Made by a program: the position numbers and the translations under genes | Source of the DNA: Planctomycetota bacterium | Lineage (GTDB): Bacteria > Planctomycetota > PUPC01 > JACPCR01 | Assembly: GCA_027625095.1 (NCBI GenBank) | Contig: JAQBXN010000027.1 | Span: forward strand, 1 to 64,000 | Length of the DNA: 64,000 bases | Direction of reading: 5' to 3' | Part shown: in pieces, positions 45,770 through 55,497 of the stretch | Position numbering within the stretch: position 1 is the stretch's first letter | Layout: every line of letters starts with the position of its first letter | Notes under the pieces: model-generated | Seen by the model: the letters and a program-made list of their open reading frames with translations, nothing else | What the model was told of the DNA's origin: nothing | Databases searched by the model: none

Positions 45770-46846
45770 ATGGCGAAGAAATCAGGCAAGACATCAAATA
45801 GAAACGCTTCTGTAAAGAAACCCGGAAAACTACGCGCCGTTCAGGTCGGTTGCGGAGGCAGGGCGCAAACCCACATGGACAGCATGATCGGTAGTAAGGC
45901 TGTGGACCTCGTAGCGATCTGTGATATCGATGAGGTAAAGCTGAAGGCGGCAGGGGAGCGATTTCAGATCGACCGGCTCTACACCAGCATGGAGGAGATG
46001 ATCCAGAAGGAGGAGCCCGAATTCGTAGACATCTGTACTCCTCCAACCATTCGGACCAGCATTGTCGGCCCGGCCATTGCAGCGGGGGCGCCGGCCATCC
46101 TGATTGAAAAACCCATTGCCTTGAAACCTTCCGAGTCTCGCAAACTGGTCGAGTGGGGAGAAGACCGTCTGATCGCGGTCAATACCCAATATCAGTGGAT
46201 GCCGCACTGGCAGAAATTCTGGCCTATGCTGCGCAAGGGGCAGCTTGGAGAAATTCGTTCCATTCGCTGCAGTACTCGAGCGAACATCCTGGAGCAGGGG
46301 CCCCACACTCTCGACCTTGCCCTGACCGCTGCCCGAGTGTCGGGCCTTCCTGAACCGGAGTGGGTTGTGGCCGGTGCCCGCGGTCTGGTGCACTTTGGTG
46401 ACATCCCTGTTCCGGCAGACACCAACGCCATTGCAGGTCTTGGAGAGGCGAGACTGCAATTCACCCACGGCCCGTCGGCGCCTATCGTTCCGGGCGAGGA
46501 GCGTGGCTATGCACACATCCAGGTTGAAGTGATCGGCAGCAAAGGCCGCATCTGGGTCAGCCTGGCGGGAGGCTGGACCCTCTGGCTGAACGGGAAGTTT
46601 TCAAAAGGAAAAACCGGCTGGCCAAAGAACGACGGGGAAGCGCAGCGAGCCATGTACGTCCATCTGAGAGACGCCATCCACGGCGGAAAAGAAAAGGAAT
46701 TCCCCACGCGAGTCGAACTCGCCGCAAGGAATTCAGACCTGATGATGGCGTGCTACGTTTCTGCCCTGACCAACGAAAGAGTCGACCTTCCGGCCAAATT
46801 GTCAGACTCCATCATCAAACGGCTCAACAAACTCGGGAAGAAGTAA
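45770..46846 (+). CDS. Gfo/Idh/MocA family oxidoreductase
   Basis: RAVQVGCGGRAQTHMDSMIGSKAVDLVAICDIDEVKL...VDICTPPTIRTSIVGPAIAAGAPAILIEKPIAL; SD AGAGGAG before ATG. Confidence 0.9.
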   Translation: MAKKSGKTSNRNASVKKPGKLRAVQVGCGGRAQTHMDSMIGSKAVDLVAICDIDEVKLKAAGERFQIDRLYTSMEEMIQKEEPEFVDICTPPTIRTSIVGPAIAAGAPAILIEKPIALKPSESRKLVEWGEDRLIAVNTQYQWMPHWQKFWPMLRKGQLGEIRSIRCSTRANILEQGPHTLDLALTAARVSGLPEPEWVVAGARGLVHFGDIPVPADTNAIAGLGEARLQFTHGPSAPIVPGEERGYAHIQVEVIGSKGRIWVSLAGGWTLWLNGKFSKGKTGWPKNDGEAQRAMYVHLRDAIHGGKEKEFPTRVELAARNSDLMMACYVSALTNERVDLPAKLSDSIIKRLNKLGKK

Positions 46847-46988
46847 CCAGATGTGAACCTGAATGACCCCGGGCCACTAACGCCCACGTGTGTTCGCTCA
46901 CAGATGATTGGAATTTCCGGTCCAAGAGGCCGCAGGCATCCTCAAGAGCCGTTGCGGTACATGCTCTGCCCACCACCCATCACTCAAC

Positions 46989-47819
46989 ATGCCAACTGAA
47001 CAAGACAATTATCTTTTCGATCTTCGTGGCTTTCTGGTCATGGAAAGCGCGGTGTCAGCCGGGATGCTTCAACGACTCAACGATGCGATTGATAAGATCC
47101 CTCCGCTCGAACCGGGGGAGTGGTATGGCAATGTGATGCGCCAGCGGCATCCCGAGAATCGAGGAAAAAACATTCAGAATGTGCACGAACTTGGTGGGGT
47201 GTTCGAAGAACTCCTGGACCACCCGGCCTGGTTTGATCATGCGGGCGCCTATCTGGGTAAGAGCGACGGGATTTCGGTGACCGAATATTTTGTGAATATT
47301 CGTGGCCAGGGCGGTGCCATCAATATCCATTCCGGCGGGCACATGCATTTGACGCGCACTCAATATGCTTACCAGAACGGGAAGTTTCATTGCGGTGAGA
47401 TAAACATCCTGCTGGCCCTGACAGACATCGGGCCGGGCGATGGTGCTACAGTAGTCGTACCCGGCAGTCACAAATCCAATTTTGAGCATCCGGTATTCAA
47501 AGCCGGCTATCGCAACTTGATGAAAGACTCTTCCGATGGAGTTCTGGCCGCCGAGGAAGTTTACTTGAAGGCAGGGGATGCGGGCCTGTTCGTAGATTCT
47601 CTATGCCACGGAGCGGTGGCTCGGAAGAATCCGGGTGAGAGACGGGTCATCATTATTCGGTACTGCCCGAAGTGGTCGAGGAATTATCACGGCTTCGTGC
47701 CATCGGAGGAGATGCTGGCACGGTTGACGCCTGAACGACGGGTGCTGGTCAAGCCGCAGAACGAGCTGAGAAGGCCAGACTCAGGTATCCGAACTCAGGA
47801 CTCCGGCCAGAGTTACTGA
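46989..47819 (+). CDS. Phytanoyl-CoA dioxygenase family protein
   Basis: FDLRGFLVMESAVSAGMLQRLNDAIDKI...INIHSGGHMHLTRTQ...LLALTDIGPGDGATVVVPGSHKSNFEHP. Confidence 0.88.
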   Translation: MPTEQDNYLFDLRGFLVMESAVSAGMLQRLNDAIDKIPPLEPGEWYGNVMRQRHPENRGKNIQNVHELGGVFEELLDHPAWFDHAGAYLGKSDGISVTEYFVNIRGQGGAINIHSGGHMHLTRTQYAYQNGKFHCGEINILLALTDIGPGDGATVVVPGSHKSNFEHPVFKAGYRNLMKDSSDGVLAAEEVYLKAGDAGLFVDSLCHGAVARKNPGERRVIIIRYCPKWSRNYHGFVPSEEMLARLTPERRVLVKPQNELRRPDSGIRTQDSGQSY

Positions 47820-47830
47820 TTGAGCGAGAC

Positions 47831-48661
47831 TCACTTCTCCTGCTTCGGATCTTCTGGAACGTGATTGAAGTTTCGTCTCGGAAGAATTTTTCGGGCCCGA
47901 TACTCATCGAGGAATTTGGTCAGACGCTCGATAGTCGCCTCTGCCCAGATTTTTCCCTTCTCTGCCGAGGCGGTCAGGGGGTCCCCTTCGACGCCGCTTT
48001 GGTTAATGCGTGACCAGTCATCGCACATGGCTACCGGGCCGCCGCCCTGGAGGTCTACCCAGAATTGTTCAGCCCAGCGCGGCTGGTTTTCTTTCACCGC
48101 TAGCTCCATTCGTACTCGCTCGGGGCAGATATGAAGGTATAGCGATGTTTCGAGCTCTCCCGCGTGCGCACAGCCTCCCGGGTAAACGCTCTCCCGGTGT
48201 GCAGCGATGACGTCCGAAATCAGATCCCAATGGTTGACCGTTCCTACGTGCGCTTCGGTCTTGTTCACCACCATGCGCGATGCAATGGTCAAGAAAGTGG
48301 GATTCGAGCCGTGTCCATTCAGGAAAAGGATTTTTCGAAATCCCATGCGGGTGAAGCTCTCAGCAATGTCCGCATACAATTCAATCAGTGTGTGAGGGCC
48401 GATGCCGATGCATCCCGGAAAACCCATGTTGTGCTCGTTGAATCCGAACGGAATCAGCGGTGCGACCGTACAAAGCTCCGGTCGTCTCTTTGCCGTTTCA
48501 TCGCAGAGATACTGGACGATCAGGTTATCCACGTCGCACGGCAGATGGGGGCCGTGCTGTTCCATGGTGGCAGCGGGGATGAGCACGACCATGCTGGCCT
48601 CGGCCATGGCCTTCACTTCGTGCCAGTCATGATGTTCGATGCGGGGGCTTCGGATGTTCAT
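47831..48661 (-). CDS. Creatininase family protein
   Basis: VVLIPAATMEQHGPHLPCDVDNLIVQYLCDETAKR...GFRKILFLNGHGSNPTFL...CAHAGELETSLYLHICPE. Confidence 0.9.
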   Translation of the reverse strand: MNIRSPRIEHHDWHEVKAMAEASMVVLIPAATMEQHGPHLPCDVDNLIVQYLCDETAKRRPELCTVAPLIPFGFNEHNMGFPGCIGIGPHTLIELYADIAESFTRMGFRKILFLNGHGSNPTFLTIASRMVVNKTEAHVGTVNHWDLISDVIAAHRESVYPGGCAHAGELETSLYLHICPERVRMELAVKENQPRWAEQFWVDLQGGGPVAMCDDWSRINQSGVEGDPLTASAEKGKIWAEATIERLTKFLDEYRARKILPRRNFNHVPEDPKQEK

Positions 48662-48721
48662 GGAAAGATGGCAGAAAAAGGGATGTCAAAAATATACGAA
48701 TGAGAATCGGGTTCCGTCGGC

Positions 48722-50023
48722 TCATTCAGCCGTCGCGCGATACGTCTTCCTGTCTCCATTGAACAGCTCCGGATTCAGCCTCACGCCCAGGCCTGGATCA
48801 CGGGGCAGCTCTGCAAAACCGTTCTTGATGACCACTTCGCGGTCGATCAGGAATTTGTAAATGGTGCGAATTTGTGCACGCACGGTTTCCTGGAAGCAGC
48901 AGCCGGGCACCGCGGCGTTGACATGCAGGCCAGCGAAGAGTGTCAGTGGGCCGGTGCAGTCATGCATGGTTGCGGGCACGTTATATGCCTGCGCGAGATG
49001 AGCGAGTCGAGCGGTCTCGGAGATGCCTCCCACCCATGTGGGATCAATCATCACGAAATCTGCGGCCTGTTCCGCCAGCACCTGTGCGAAGTCCGCACGT
49101 GTCAGAAGCATCTCGCTGATCGAAATCGGCATGCGGGATTGCTGCCGAAAATCTTTAAGCGTGTGCAGGTTGTCGGTCTTGAGAATGTCTTCGAGCCAGA
49201 GGGGCTGTACCTCACGTAACGCTTCGGCGATTCGGAGCGCCGCGGGCAGCATGAAGAAGCCGTGGCCATCCACCATGATCTCAAGCTTGTTACCGACGTG
49301 TTCACGAATCTTGCGTAGTGGCGCTACCGCCTCTTCAAGATCGTCCAGCGAAATTTGCATTCCCCCGTGCTTGTGAGCAATGCGGTCAAAAGGCCAGGTC
49401 TTGATTGCTGTGTAACCCTCGCTGAGCAGGTCGTCTGCAAGTTCGAGTGGATGATGAAACAGGTTGTAGGAATCGCCGAGTGGCCCGGGATCCCCGAGAC
49501 TGCCATAGCCCGGCCAGCCAAGATTGCCGTGTGGATTGGGCCCGTATGCGGGGTTTCCACAACTGTTGTAGACCGGCACCCGGTCGCGCACAGGCCCGCC
49601 AAGCAGGCGATAGATCGGTTTGTTGCAGACCTGCCCCAGGATGTCCCACAGCGCCAGATCAATCGCCGACAGGGCACGCAACTCCGCGCCTCTCACACCG
49701 AAGTTGGCACAACGCTCGTACAGGAAACGCCAGTGCGATTCGATGGCGAGAGCGTCGTGTCCGATGAGCCGACGAGCCATCCAATCGTGAACGATGGCGG
49801 CCATGCCGTGCGCAAGATAGTAGGACTCGCCATGTCCGATGATGCCGGCGTCCGTGTGGATCCTTAACAGCATCAGGCCGGGGAAGAGGTCGTCCGGGAT
49901 GACCGTTTCGATCTTGGTGATCCGAAGTACGTCGTCATCGAGCGGCGTCGGAGGGAGATACATTTTACCTTCCATCGCAGGCACGCCGGGCATCGGTGAA
50001 ACCGGTTCTTGTTGACTAGCCAT
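48722..50023 (-). CDS. Mandelate racemase/muconate lactonizing enzyme (enolase superfamily) protein
   Basis: AIDLALWDILGQVCNKPIYRLLGGPVRDRVPVYNSCG...LEIMVDGHGFF...LWLEDIL...DFVMIDPTWVGGISETARLAHLA. Confidence 0.92.
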   Translation of the reverse strand: MASQQEPVSPMPGVPAMEGKMYLPPTPLDDDVLRITKIETVIPDDLFPGLMLLRIHTDAGIIGHGESYYLAHGMAAIVHDWMARRLIGHDALAIESHWRFLYERCANFGVRGAELRALSAIDLALWDILGQVCNKPIYRLLGGPVRDRVPVYNSCGNPAYGPNPHGNLGWPGYGSLGDPGPLGDSYNLFHHPLELADDLLSEGYTAIKTWPFDRIAHKHGGMQISLDDLEEAVAPLRKIREHVGNKLEIMVDGHGFFMLPAALRIAEALREVQPLWLEDILKTDNLHTLKDFRQQSRMPISISEMLLTRADFAQVLAEQAADFVMIDPTWVGGISETARLAHLAQAYNVPATMHDCTGPLTLFAGLHVNAAVPGCCFQETVRAQIRTIYKFLIDREVVIKNGFAELPRDPGLGVRLNPELFNGDRKTYRATAE

Positions 50024-50171
50024 GACTGTCTCTGTGTGGTTCAGGGTGGAAAAATGTTGTAACTGGCCGGGCCGTCAGAGCAAGTGGAGTTGAGACTGGG
50101 TGGCGACTTAATGACAACTCGACATTTTAAGGACTCTGGAATTCAGCAACTTTTTCAATAGAGAACCACCC

Positions 50172-51638
50172 ATGAAAAACGCTTGTCTCATTCTTTTGGC
50201 CATATGCCAGACGCTCGTCCTGACCGCCTCTGCCGAAAATGTGATTTTTGATTTCGAGTCCGGTGACATGCAAGGCTGGAAAATCGTTGAGGGAAAATTT
50301 GAAAAGCTGCTCACGGATCGAGCCGAGTTCCATCACAAACAGGGGCCCTACAACAAGGAGGGTAAATACTTCCTGTCGACGCTTGAGCTCGCCGACAATT
50401 CCCCCTCTGACAAAGCGACCGGTGTGGCGGAATCCCCGGTCTTCAGGCTGGACAATGCAGAAATGTCATTGCTCGTGGGAGGCGGACGCCATCACGATAC
50501 TTACGTGGCGTTATGCACTCTGGACGACAAGCAGCATCTAACTGCCTCGGGCGATGATGCTCAGCCGATGAAGAAGATTACATGGAAGGCGCCCAAGGAA
50601 TTACTGGGTCAAAAGGTGTTCCTTCGCCTGGTTGACGGCAACGCTGGCGGCTGGGGCCATATCACGTTCGACAATTTTCAGGCCGTCGGACAGCTCGACG
50701 AGGCTGCGTCCGAGGCACACTTTGCCAGTCGCAAACCGATGCTTAATGACATTCCTAAGCCACCCGCCCCCGAGGCCAGCCAGATCAGCAAGACAGGCAT
50801 CCGGCATTCTTTTCTGATCACAGGAGCGTGGACGGCCATCATCGGCGAGGACAACGAAATCATTTGGCGGACACCGGGCGGATCACGGGATGGATGTGTG
50901 CTGGAAAATGGAAATGTGCTTATAGCGTTTGGCAACGTGGTCAAAGAATTCACGCGTGATGGAAAGGTTGTCTTTGAGTACAAGATCGGCAAGGGCAATC
51001 GTGAAATCAGCACCGCCATCCGTCTCGCCAACAACCGCACTCTGATCACCGAACTTGGCAACAGTCCCCGGCTGATTGAGGTTGAGGCAGGCGGGACAAT
51101 CGCCGTCGATGTGGTCCTGGAACCCGAAACGAATAACGCGCACATGCAGACCCGCATGGCACGTAAGCTTCCGAACGGAAATTACCTTGTGCCGCATCTG
51201 CTTGCCTTCGCCGTGAAGGAATATCAGCCAGACGGCAAAATAGTGAAAGTTCTCAAGACCGACCTTGAAGATCTCGGCGGACGTAAGGCTGAGAACTGGC
51301 CGTTTACAGCTATCAGACTTGAAAACGGTAATACGGTGATCAACCTCACCCACGGCAACAAGTGCGTTGAATTGGACGCCGATGGCAAGGTGGTCTGGGT
51401 GGCGACGAATGCGGACGCGGGCGGTCTGTTTAAGGACCCGTGTGGGGGGCAGCGATTGCCCAACGGCAATACCGTATTCGTCAGTCACGCGGAGGGGCGA
51501 CCGGATGGAACGAAAGTTTTCGAGATTACCCGGGATAAAGAGGTCGTCTGGGAATACAAGGACCCGCGGTATCAATCGGGTCACGAGATTCACATCCTGA
51601 CCACCAACGGCGAGCCGGTAACCCCGGCACTCAGGTGA
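50172..51638 (+). CDS. Secreted beta-propeller protein with N-terminal jelly-roll-like domain
   Basis: Signal peptide MKNACLILLAICQTLVLTASAE; FDFESGDMQGWKIVEGKF...LVDGNAGGWGHITFDNFQ; repeats DGKVVFEYKIGKG, RLPNGNTVFVSHAEG, EVVWEYKDPRY. Confidence 0.75.
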   Translation: MKNACLILLAICQTLVLTASAENVIFDFESGDMQGWKIVEGKFEKLLTDRAEFHHKQGPYNKEGKYFLSTLELADNSPSDKATGVAESPVFRLDNAEMSLLVGGGRHHDTYVALCTLDDKQHLTASGDDAQPMKKITWKAPKELLGQKVFLRLVDGNAGGWGHITFDNFQAVGQLDEAASEAHFASRKPMLNDIPKPPAPEASQISKTGIRHSFLITGAWTAIIGEDNEIIWRTPGGSRDGCVLENGNVLIAFGNVVKEFTRDGKVVFEYKIGKGNREISTAIRLANNRTLITELGNSPRLIEVEAGGTIAVDVVLEPETNNAHMQTRMARKLPNGNYLVPHLLAFAVKEYQPDGKIVKVLKTDLEDLGGRKAENWPFTAIRLENGNTVINLTHGNKCVELDADGKVVWVATNADAGGLFKDPCGGQRLPNGNTVFVSHAEGRPDGTKVFEITRDKEVVWEYKDPRYQSGHEIHILTTNGEPVTPALR

Positions 51639-51791
51639 CTCTTGTTCCATGCCGCTTGACGGTCACCACTTTATGGCCAAGGTGTCCGCCCTAATACCAT
51701 AGGAATCGCCATCTTGACTGACGGCAGGCATCGACTGTAAGTTGTTCAGCCAATTTCGAACCGCCCGCCTGCTCCTGCGTATACACAAGCC

Positions 51792-52940
51792 ATGACCACC
51801 GAAGAATACATCGAGTCGTTTCTTCCCAGCCGCGAGCAGGTGGAGAACTTTCTGGCCAAGGCTACCACGGGATCGCTCCAGCCAAATCGGGGCTGGACGC
51901 ATGACCCGGAACTCGGATGGGTTCACGATGACACGATGCATGAGGGGGATGGCGTAAACGGCACACGCACCTATTACAACTATGAAAAAGATGGCGCTCG
52001 CAGGGTCATGCAGTTTGCCGACCAGCCCTGTAGATTGCACACCTATGGCGACAGCTTCACGCATTGCGATCAGGTAAACGACGGTGAGACCTGGCAGGAG
52101 TACCTCGCAGGGCACATCGGCGAACCGATCCGAAATTACGGTGTCGGCGGCTACAGCGTTTATCAGGCATACAGACGTATGCGGAAGATTCATCGAGAAG
52201 GTCAACATGTCGCTGACCACATCATTCTCAACATCTACGACGACGATCATTTCCGGAATCTTGACGCATGGCGGCGGGTCCGCTTTGGTCGCAGTACGAA
52301 CTGCGGGTTCACGCTGCCCCACATGCGGGTAAATGTTGAGAAAGGCGAGTGCATCGAGAACGGCAACCTGCTGTCTGCTCCCGAAGACGTTTACAAATTG
52401 TGTGACAGAGATTGGAGCATAAAAAACTTCAAGGATGATCCTGTCCTCAAGCTTGTCATGGCCACCAAAGCAGCGGCCGAGGGCGCGAAAGATCTGGAAC
52501 CCGTCGCAGTAAGTTTCGGCCTTCCTGCAGACCAGGTCTCGAATGATGAGGCTGGGGATGCCATCCGAAAATTGCACACGGAGGCCGCGCTGTTCGCGAC
52601 TAAAAACGTCATTGAACTGACCGAGCAATTCGTAGCAGAGACCGGCAAGAAACTGATGGTCGTTCTGTCCTTCAACCGGGCGAATATACGTCGGGCCCTG
52701 GCGGGGGAATCCAGGTTTGACCAGACATTCGTTGACTACCTTTCAGCGAAATCTTATCCCGTCATTGACATGCGTGAGTGCTACGCAGCCGACTTTGAGA
52801 ATTCAAGGCTCGATCCGGATGCATACCTCAAGCGCTATTACAACGGCCATCAATCCCCGGCCGGGAATTTTTTCTCAGCCTGGTCGCTGATGGATAAAGT
52901 CGTGGAGTGGTTAGAGCCCAAGCCGCGACCGTATTCGTAG
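51792..52940 (+). CDS. SGNH/GDSL-hydrolase-like protein
   Basis: CRLHTYGDSFTHCDQVNDGETWQEYLAGHIGEPIRNYGVGGYSVYQAYRRM. Confidence 0.7.
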   Translation: MTTEEYIESFLPSREQVENFLAKATTGSLQPNRGWTHDPELGWVHDDTMHEGDGVNGTRTYYNYEKDGARRVMQFADQPCRLHTYGDSFTHCDQVNDGETWQEYLAGHIGEPIRNYGVGGYSVYQAYRRMRKIHREGQHVADHIILNIYDDDHFRNLDAWRRVRFGRSTNCGFTLPHMRVNVEKGECIENGNLLSAPEDVYKLCDRDWSIKNFKDDPVLKLVMATKAAAEGAKDLEPVAVSFGLPADQVSNDEAGDAIRKLHTEAALFATKNVIELTEQFVAETGKKLMVVLSFNRANIRRALAGESRFDQTFVDYLSAKSYPVIDMRECYAADFENSRLDPDAYLKRYYNGHQSPAGNFFSAWSLMDKVVEWLEPKPRPYS

Positions 52941-52987
52941 GCGCGTGTCTCACGCTTAACACTGGATTCATAAATTGCGAGGACAAC

Positions 52988-54214
52988 ATGGCTGAAAGGA
53001 TCCGATTGGCAATGGCAGGCTGCGGCGGCATGGCGGGGGCGCATCTGAGTGGTTACCAGGACATCAAGAAAAGGGGACTCGATTTCTTCGATATCGTCAG
53101 CGTCTGCGATCCCGTCCTCGAAAGGGCGGAAGGATTTGCAAAGAGAATTGCGGAATTCCAGCCGGATCGAAAAGTCACTCTCTACGCCTCTCTTGATGAG
53201 ATGTTGGATGAGGAGGATCTCCATTGTGTAGATACCTCGAGCCCGCATCACCTCCATCATGTGATTGCCTGCGCCTGTATGGAGGCAGGAGTAGATGTCA
53301 TGGTCGAGAAGCCTCTCGGAGTCACAATTCGCGCTGCTCGGAAGATGATCGAAACAGCCGGGCGGACTGGCCAGATTCTGGCAACTGCAGAACAGGTCCG
53401 GCGCTGGATTGGCCCGCGGGTTGTCCAGTGGGCCGTAGCGAATGAAGCCATGTCCGGCCGCTCCAGGATGTTCTTTGCGCAAAGCTCAAGGGGGCCCGAA
53501 GGGATGCCCGTCGAGGCGGAAGAAAAGAACAAGGTCTGGCGGCATGAGAAGCTGAAAGGAGGAGGCGGAGCGGTTATCGACGGCATGGTGCATTACGCCG
53601 ATTTCCTCATCTATTGCTATGGCGAGCCCGAGACGGTTTCAGCTACCTGTGGCCAACTGAATCGCTCTTACACGCTGGATGAGAACGGGCAGCGGCAGCC
53701 CATGGACTGGCCGGAAACATTGATCAGTCACATCCGATTCAAGAGTGGGGTCGCCGGGACCTGGACGTGGACCGGGGCTGCTCCCGGCAAAGCAATCTCA
53801 TTCACCATTCATTACGGGGATCTCGGCTCTGTTTACGCCGAAGGCAATTACCCCATGAAGCCTGAGTTTCATCAGCGGGACAAGACCTGTATCTCGCACG
53901 AGGAACTTCTTGAGCAGTACCTGGCGAGCCTTTCGGAAGAGAAACTTGCTGCGCTGTTCCCACCTGAGCTTTATCCCGAACCCAGGGAACTCACCGGTGA
54001 TCATGGCGTGCCTTTGGAGGTATATGACTTTCTTTGCGCAGTCAGAGACCGGCGGCGACCAGAACTCGATGGCATGGATGGCCTCATCGCCCAAGCTCTG
54101 TCCGAAGCCTGCCTGGAATCTTCAGAGCTTGGAAGAAGCGTTTCTTACGACGAAGTGCTCTCCGGTGAAGTCCGGGCATATCAACATGAAATTGATGAAG
54201 CTTACGGGCTTTGA
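52988..54214 (+). CDS. Gfo/Idh/MocA family oxidoreductase
   Basis: RLAMAGCGGMAGAHLSGYQDIKKRGLDFFDIVSVCDPVLERAEGFAKRI...HCVDTSSPHHLHHVIACACMEAGVDVMVEKPLGVT. Confidence 0.92.
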   Translation: MAERIRLAMAGCGGMAGAHLSGYQDIKKRGLDFFDIVSVCDPVLERAEGFAKRIAEFQPDRKVTLYASLDEMLDEEDLHCVDTSSPHHLHHVIACACMEAGVDVMVEKPLGVTIRAARKMIETAGRTGQILATAEQVRRWIGPRVVQWAVANEAMSGRSRMFFAQSSRGPEGMPVEAEEKNKVWRHEKLKGGGGAVIDGMVHYADFLIYCYGEPETVSATCGQLNRSYTLDENGQRQPMDWPETLISHIRFKSGVAGTWTWTGAAPGKAISFTIHYGDLGSVYAEGNYPMKPEFHQRDKTCISHEELLEQYLASLSEEKLAALFPPELYPEPRELTGDHGVPLEVYDFLCAVRDRRRPELDGMDGLIAQALSEACLESSELGRSVSYDEVLSGEVRAYQHEIDEAYGL

Positions 54215-54304
54215 AACTAGGGAATTCAAGTGGGGCGCGCCCAAGGTTCTTCGAATCATTCTTGCGAATACGTAACACCGTTTTATTGAAAAGGAGCATT
54301 TACG

Positions 54305-55426
54305 ATGTTGGACAAACTCTCTCACATCACCAACGGAAGGACAGCGAGACATTCTTCGTGGGACGTCTCGGGACGGAATGCGGATGCATGGACGATTCCC
54401 GCCGGTGAGTCTGCCGTACTGGCGGATATCAAAGGCCCGGGAAAGATCACCCACCTATGGATGACTCAGCCAAACCATTACCGCGAATGCCTCCTCAAAA
54501 TAACGTGGGATAACGCGAAGCACCCGAGTGTGGTTGCGCCGCTCGGCGATTTTTTTGGGCTGGGTCACGGCATCGTGAATTCATATCAATCGCTGCTATT
54601 CACGGCATCCACCGGCCGGAATAATCAGTTCAACGGGGGCTGCGCTCTGAACAGCTACGTGCCGATGCATTTCCGGGAGCGAGCGGTTGTCGAGCTTGTT
54701 AACGAAAGCAGCGTGCCGCATCGCCAATACTTTTATGTGGATTATGAAACCGGAGAAGTTGCCGATGAGAGTGGATATTTTCACGCGGAGTTCCGCCGTA
54801 CGAATCCCTTCGGTGGGTGGGGACACGAAATTCGGGTCAACACACCGGAAGCGGATGTCGTGAACAAGGACAAGGAAGCGTGGGACAACAACTACCTGAT
54901 CCTTGAGACGAAGGGCCGCGGCCACTACATCGGCTGTAATCTTTCAGTCACAAATTTTCAGGGTACCTGGTGGGGCGAGGGCGACGACATGATCTGGATC
55001 GACGGGTACAAGTGGCCCCCCGAACTCCACGGCACCGGCAGCGAGGATTACCTGAACCAGGCGTGGGGCATGCAGGACAACGCATTTCTGCGCAACGGCT
55101 CATCCATCCACGAGAGCAATACAAAGGGCTACCAGACCAGCTATGTGCACCACATCGAAAACCCGATCCGGTATCAGAAAGAAGTCAGGGTGACCATAGA
55201 GCACGGTCACGGGAACCATCTGGCAAATGAAATGTCATCCGTGGCCTACTGGTATGCGGAGAAGCCAACCAGGGTCGCCAAACCGCCGTCAGTACAAAAA
55301 CGAATGCCGGTACTCCGGGACAACCAGGGCCAGTGGCTCTATTCGAAAACGAATCAATGCCCCGGAGCGCCGATTAAAGCGAATGCGGAGATGAAGAAAA
55401 TGAAACAGCAATGGGCAAAGAAATGA
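54305..55426 (+). CDS. DUF2961 domain-containing protein
   Basis: TIPAGESAVLADIKGPGKITHLWMTQP...PLGDFFGLGHG...DDMIWIDGYKWPPELHGTGSEDYLNQAWG. Confidence 0.9.
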   Translation: MLDKLSHITNGRTARHSSWDVSGRNADAWTIPAGESAVLADIKGPGKITHLWMTQPNHYRECLLKITWDNAKHPSVVAPLGDFFGLGHGIVNSYQSLLFTASTGRNNQFNGGCALNSYVPMHFRERAVVELVNESSVPHRQYFYVDYETGEVADESGYFHAEFRRTNPFGGWGHEIRVNTPEADVVNKDKEAWDNNYLILETKGRGHYIGCNLSVTNFQGTWWGEGDDMIWIDGYKWPPELHGTGSEDYLNQAWGMQDNAFLRNGSSIHESNTKGYQTSYVHHIENPIRYQKEVRVTIEHGHGNHLANEMSSVAYWYAEKPTRVAKPPSVQKRMPVLRDNQGQWLYSKTNQCPGAPIKANAEMKKMKQQWAKK

Positions 55427-55497
55427 CGGGGCCGAAAGAGCTGTTGAAGAAAGGGCAAATTCGTTCAATGACCGTGGCTGCAGGTCTCCTGCTGGAG

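Noticed and set aside
45830-46516. 228-aa minus-strand ORF
   Set aside because: Antisense shadow of a Gfo/Idh/MocA gene.
51663-52628. 321-aa minus-strand ORF
   Set aside because: Antisense to the SGNH-like gene, no recognisable motifs; shadow ORF of GC-rich coding sequence.
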